Source: Lachnospiraceae bacterium
GTDB lineage: Bacteria > Bacillota_A > Clostridia > Lachnospirales > Lachnospiraceae
Direction: 5' to 3'
Assembly: GCA_004556565.1 (NCBI GenBank)
Contig: SFGN01000093.1
Location: 1 to 7,222 of the forward strand
DNA length: 7,222 nt
Of the stretch, positions 4,448-7,222 are shown in pieces; the stretch's first letter is position 1, and every line of letters begins with the position of its first letter. The position numbers were made by a program, and so were the translations under genes. The notes under the pieces are model-generated. The model did no database searches and was not told the origin of the DNA. It saw only the letters and a list, made by a program, of their open reading frames with translations.

Positions 4448-6816
4448 GTTACCAGTGCAAAAAATGCGGAAGTGATGTGCCGGAGGATGCCCTCTTTTGC
4501 AGCAAATGCGGAGGGAAAATAACGGCACTTCGCTGCCCAAGTTGCGGGAAACGGCTACCGGAGGATTCCGCATTCTGTACCTATTGCGGGGCAAAAATTA
4601 CAATTGATCAGTCGGCGTCTTCGGAGCCGAGCGATCAGCAAACGGCGGTCGATGCCAAAGCTGCTCCGGATACCGCTGTTTCGCCAGCGGCGGAGCCGTC
4701 CCCCTCAGAGCAGCAGCAAACAACCGCCAACCAGAAAGTTCCCGACCAGAAACCGCAGCCCGCAGAAGCCGTTGCACCTTCCCCGCCTGAAAAGTTGGAA
4801 AAGGAAGTGGCCGAATCTGGTAAGCAGCCGCCTGTGCCTGCCGTAGCAGCAACCGAGGCAAGTACTATCCCTGACCGCGATGTTGATGAGGCAGATGCAA
4901 ATCCGCACCACTACCATTTGACCAGAAGAAAAATTCGATTCAATGTACGGGGCTTGACGTCCGAGTTTGAAGAAACAGATCTGAATGTTGGCGATCATAC
5001 CGTCACCATTTCCGATCACCTGCTGAATAAGGATACTCCTGTATTGTCACAATTTCAAATTTCGGAACTCCGGCAGATTTTTGTTGGCCGAACCATTTCT
5101 ATCCCCTGGCTCTGCTCCGCATTGTTTTTCACCATTTTACTGCTTGTCTATCTAGTGTCTGATGTCAGAACAGCGACTGCCCGAGCAGCCGGTCTCCTTG
5201 TTATTCTTCCCGTTGTGTCATGGATTATGGCATGGTATCAGACAATTACATTCCATTTCAAAGGTGGCAAAAAGCTCGTCATTCGCGGCAGAGAAAAAGC
5301 CGTCATGTTGGAGCTCAAGCAGGATCTCTTGTGCCGGATCGAGGCCGAGCCTGATTATACGGGGGATCTCAGCGACGTTGTCATCAAAAACACGCAGTAT
5401 TATCTTCCGGAGTTTGAAAAAGCGAGGCGTAATGAGAAGTGCCGGTTTAACTGGGCGGCGTTTCTCTTTGCCGGCGTTTTTTCCTATTACCGTAAAAGTC
5501 AGGATATATTCTGGCAGTACTATAAGTGGCCGTTCATCATTTACGCCGCAATCATGCTCGGTATTTCAGGCTCTGGCTTTCTGGCCGCCAAAAGCGAGGC
5601 TGGAATAGCAGGATGGCTGATCGCTGCTTATGTTTTGACTCTCGCTATCAATATCTATCTATTGATAACAGGCGTTCGTTTTGGAAAAAGTTTCAACAGA
5701 GAATACTATCAGCATTGCATGGTTCTGGCAGAAGGCTCTGAGCTTACATCCCGCACCGCGGGAGTCTCTGTGAAAAATGCGTTCCTCTTTTGGTTGATTG
5801 CAGTCCTTTGTACCGCCGGAGTTGGCGCTATTGCCACCGGCTTATCAGGTGCAGCATTCCTTGGTGGAATATCTGATAACGCATCTCTTGATGACATCGG
5901 CTTTAGCGGCAACGCTTCCGAGTTATCAAAAGCGGATATCGTAGGTCGTTGGAATCTTGTTTACTACGAGGACGACGATACCGTCTTTTCACGAGAATCG
6001 TTGGTTGAGGGTGGCGCGTCTGCGGATGACGTTGAAGACTACTTATCTAAAAACTGCGTTCTGTTCCAAGTGGACGATTTTTGCAAATTCTACTCTTACG
6101 ATGCGGGTGTTATCACCACTTCATTCTTAGTATGGACGCTGAAGGACGGCCAAGTGGAATTCATCGGGCAAACCAAGGCTTCTGCCGTTCCGTCCGCCCG
6201 GTTCGAAGATGGCATCCTCTGCATACAGGATGGCAGCATCCTTGCAAAATACAAAAAGGTTTCGGACACTCCCTCCGCCCCGGACTGTGAGGAACTCAGC
6301 CAAGGCGCAGCAGACGATGACCGTTCGACGTGGGACTACGATGACTACGTAAATTATTATGGCTTTGATCCGGCCGACTACGGTTACATGTGGTACAACG
6401 AAGTGCGAAGCGGCCCCTTAGATGAGTTCTTTGAGTGGGCGAATGAGGAACTTACGCAGACTGATAATTCTTCCCGATTATATTCGATCAGCGATCCGTT
6501 CAATGCTGACCTTTCTCCTGACGATTTCGTCGGGACATGGGAAACTCAGAATGGCATCATATTTACCATTCAGTATCTTGACGGTGAATATACAATCGAT
6601 CTTTCAGAGAATAACCTTGGCATTCTTGGTGGACGTTTCTCGGATTACCTCTATAACGTAGAGGATGCCTTCTGCGGTATGGCCGGAACAAGCGGTACAA
6701 CTTCCTTCTCCGTCTATTATGAATATGGCTCCGACTATCCTACAAGTTCTTGGTTAGTCTTAGATCTCACAGAGAGCAACGGTAATGAAGTTCTGGATTA
6801 CGTTCCTCTCACCTAA
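4444..6816 (+). CDS. 790-residue zinc-ribbon, DUF2628-like multi-pass protein with external beta domains, operon gene 3
   Basis: Domains in order: two tandem zinc ribbons (C5, C8, C19, C22 and C31, C34, C45, C48); a Pro/Ala/Gln-rich linker (58-140); a beta-rich segment (155-215) that continues after two membrane helices (217-238, 246-266) as FHFKGGKKLVIRG (270-282), like a PH-type domain split by membrane helices; a DUF2628-like block (FNWAAFLFAGVFSYYRK, 335-351), two more helices (363-382, 388-410) and RFGKSFNREYYQH (412-424); a fifth helix (446-475); then about 315 residues probably outside the cell. The outer part has two domains that each start with D-[IF]-V-G-x-W (498-503 and 694-699), as in lipocalin-like beta barrels, joined by an Asp/Tyr/Trp-rich acidic linker (620-665). 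No lipobox or sortase motif is visible. Likely a large membrane sensor or scaffold working with genes 1 and 2; the role is unknown. Confidence 0.85.
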   Translation: MSYQCKKCGSDVPEDALFCSKCGGKITALRCPSCGKRLPEDSAFCTYCGAKITIDQSASSEPSDQQTAVDAKAAPDTAVSPAAEPSPSEQQQTTANQKVPDQKPQPAEAVAPSPPEKLEKEVAESGKQPPVPAVAATEASTIPDRDVDEADANPHHYHLTRRKIRFNVRGLTSEFEETDLNVGDHTVTISDHLLNKDTPVLSQFQISELRQIFVGRTISIPWLCSALFFTILLLVYLVSDVRTATARAAGLLVILPVVSWIMAWYQTITFHFKGGKKLVIRGREKAVMLELKQDLLCRIEAEPDYTGDLSDVVIKNTQYYLPEFEKARRNEKCRFNWAAFLFAGVFSYYRKSQDIFWQYYKWPFIIYAAIMLGISGSGFLAAKSEAGIAGWLIAAYVLTLAINIYLLITGVRFGKSFNREYYQHCMVLAEGSELTSRTAGVSVKNAFLFWLIAVLCTAGVGAIATGLSGAAFLGGISDNASLDDIGFSGNASELSKADIVGRWNLVYYEDDDTVFSRESLVEGGASADDVEDYLSKNCVLFQVDDFCKFYSYDAGVITTSFLVWTLKDGQVEFIGQTKASAVPSARFEDGILCIQDGSILAKYKKVSDTPSAPDCEELSQGAADDDRSTWDYDDYVNYYGFDPADYGYMWYNEVRSGPLDEFFEWANEELTQTDNSSRLYSISDPFNADLSPDDFVGTWETQNGIIFTIQYLDGEYTIDLSENNLGILGGRFSDYLYNVEDAFCGMAGTSGTTSFSVYYEYGSDYPTSSWLVLDLTESNGNEVLDYVPLT

Positions 6817-6914
6817 TTCTGTTCTCCTTAGTAATGAAACCAACATTCTAATTTACTCTGGCGAATGGAAAAAATGGCCTCTACCTGTTGCTCACGGACA
6901 TCATATATGATATA

Positions 6915-6944
6915 GTTGCCCGTGGGTTAAAAACCACGGGCAAC
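6915..6944. repeat. Strong inverted repeat downstream of the operon
   Basis: GTTGCCCGTGG (6915-6925) and CCACGGGCAAC (6934-6944) form an 11-bp perfect stem around an 8-base A-rich loop. It may end transcription of the operon about 100 bases after its stop, but no U-tract follows on either strand, so it could instead be an RNA-stabilising hairpin or a DNA site. Confidence 0.7.
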
Positions 6945-6965
6945 TCGTTATGGCGTAGCAGGTAT

Positions 6966-6986
6966 TGCCAACAATCATGCCAACAA
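6966..6986 (+). repeat. Direct repeat TGCCAACAA x2, candidate integrase arm sites
   Basis: TGCCAACAA occurs at 6966-6974 and 6978-6986, a 12-base period. Short direct repeats about 140-200 bases from the crossover point are the usual form of arm-type binding sites of tyrosine integrases. This role is an inference from position. Confidence 0.4.
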
Positions 6987-7065
6987 ACCGTGAAATTCGA
7001 AAGAGTATCCCCTAACAGCAGTCGGCAGCGATCAACAAGCGGTTCCCCAAAAATCGCGTAATATC

Positions 7066-7082
7066 AGGGACTGCGAGGGACT
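7066..7082 (+). repeat. Direct repeat AGGGACT x2 with 10-bp period
   Basis: AGGGACT occurs at 7066-7072 and 7076-7082. The helical 10-bp spacing would put both copies on the same DNA face, 42-58 bases from the tRNA fragment. It may be a site for an integrase or excisionase. Confidence 0.35.
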
Positions 7083-7123
7083 CACAGTGATGCAACGCAA
7101 CAGCTAAAAAGCTGTATCATGTA

Positions 7124-7168
7124 CTCCTAAGCCCGAGGCCCCCGGTTCGAGCCCGGGCAGGCGCACCA
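7124..7168 (+). other. Attachment site: 3' fragment of tRNA-Arg(CCT)
   Basis: The 45 bases fit tRNA positions 32-76 exactly: anticodon loop CTCCTAA (7124-7130, anticodon CCT), 3' anticodon stem GCCCG (7131-7135), a 5-base variable loop AGGCC, T-stem CCCGG (7141-7145) with loop TTCGAGC and partner CCGGG (7153-7157), acceptor strand CAGGCGC (7158-7164), discriminator A and encoded CCA (7166-7168). The 5' half is missing: bases 7119-7123 (ATGTA) do not pair with GCCCG, and no D-arm or GCGCCTG acceptor strand lies upstream. A tRNA 3' half without a 5' half is the product of integration into the tRNA gene, so the element lies to the left and the chromosome resumes after about 7168. An intact copy should lie at the other end of the element. 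Confidence 0.85.
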
Positions 7169-7170
7169 AA

Positions 7171-7206
7171 AACGCTGTAATCTCAATGGATTGCGGCGTT
7201 TTTTCT
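7171..7206 (+). terminator. Rho-independent terminator of the tRNA-Arg transcript
   Basis: A 12-bp stem with two G-T pairs (AACGCTGTAATC, 7171-7182, with GATTGCGGCGTT, 7189-7200), a 6-base loop, then TTTTC and more T. It begins 2 bases after CCA and is the original terminator of the target tRNA gene, hence chromosomal. Confidence 0.85.
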
Positions 7207-7222
7207 TTTTGAAAATCAATGA

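Larger units (their letters stand above)
6817..7123. other. Non-coding end of the element, no convincing gene
   Basis: About 300 bases between the operon and the tRNA fragment. I see no open reading frame with a ribosome binding site. It holds a 12-bp palindrome ATCATATATGAT (6900-6911), a strong hairpin (6915-6944), a 9-bp direct repeat (6966-6986), a 7-bp direct repeat with 10-bp period (7066-7082) and a small hairpin CAGCT-AAAA-AGCTG (7101-7114). There is no terminator with a U-tract directly after the operon. The arrangement fits an attachment-site arm region. Confidence 0.6.

Noticed and set aside
4604..5019. Arg/Ser/Pro-rich open frames on both strands inside the zinc-ribbon linker.
   Set aside because: They are frame shadows of the Pro/Ala/Gln-rich linker of the 790-residue protein, without ribosome binding sites or domain motifs.
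6888..6916. Promoter-like TTGCTC, 17 bases, TATAGT.
   Set aside because: Only three of six bases match in the -35, and transcription would start inside the hairpin with no gene downstream.
7090..7168. A complete unusual tRNA.
   Set aside because: No 5' acceptor strand or D-arm exists, and the bases before the anticodon loop do not pair with the 3' stem.
6817..7222. CRISPR array or insertion sequence.
   Set aside because: No regularly spaced repeats with unique spacers and no transposase or terminal inverted repeats anywhere in the window.

Overview
The window looks like the right-hand end of an integrated mobile element (prophage, ICE or genomic island) in a Gram-positive Bacillota genome, most likely a gut Clostridia/Oscillospiraceae-type bacterium. 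The grounds are strong AGGAGG-type ribosome binding sites, TATAAT-like promoters with TGn extensions, small Xre regulators and zinc-ribbon membrane proteins of a kind common in Clostridia, and a tRNA with encoded CCA. The taxon is an inference. The element boundary is seen directly: positions 7124-7168 are an exact 3' part of a tRNA-Arg gene (anticodon loop CTCCTAA, so anticodon CCT) with no 5' half, followed by a rho-independent terminator. This is the classic scar of a site-specific integrase that uses a tRNA 3' end. The integrase itself is not in the window.

Layout. 5-1841 (+) holds a small zinc-ribbon protein, an overlapping membrane-anchored protein with a coiled coil and beta domain, and a DUF2971 protein. 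1891-2382 (+) is a gene that seems to have lost its 3' end; it carries an RNxxxH motif reminiscent of HEPN proteins. It runs tail-to-tail into an Xre-type regulator gene (2271-2570, -) that also looks C-terminally short, so the meeting point near 2250-2273 may be a recombination junction. The regulator is divergent from a 51-residue hydrophobic peptide gene (2696-2851, +); a perfect 17-bp-arm palindrome (2607-2643) lies between them against an extended -10 box. A terminator (2855-2886) follows.

2957-3280 (-) is a second Xre regulator, divergent from a tight three-gene operon (3385-6816, +): a zinc-ribbon membrane protein, a DUF2085 protein with CHQ/CARC motifs, and a 790-residue protein with two zinc ribbons, a Pro/Ala/Gln-rich linker, five predicted membrane segments, a DUF2628-like motif and two probable external beta domains that start with DxVGxW. 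Shared cysteine motifs and translational coupling suggest that the three products work together at the membrane, probably under control of the neighbouring regulator; the function is not known.

6817-7123 has no convincing gene. It holds a hairpin and short direct repeats that fit the end of an integrative element. The best candidates for something new are the Xre-controlled zinc-ribbon/DUF2085 membrane operon and the Xre/palindrome/small-membrane-peptide module.
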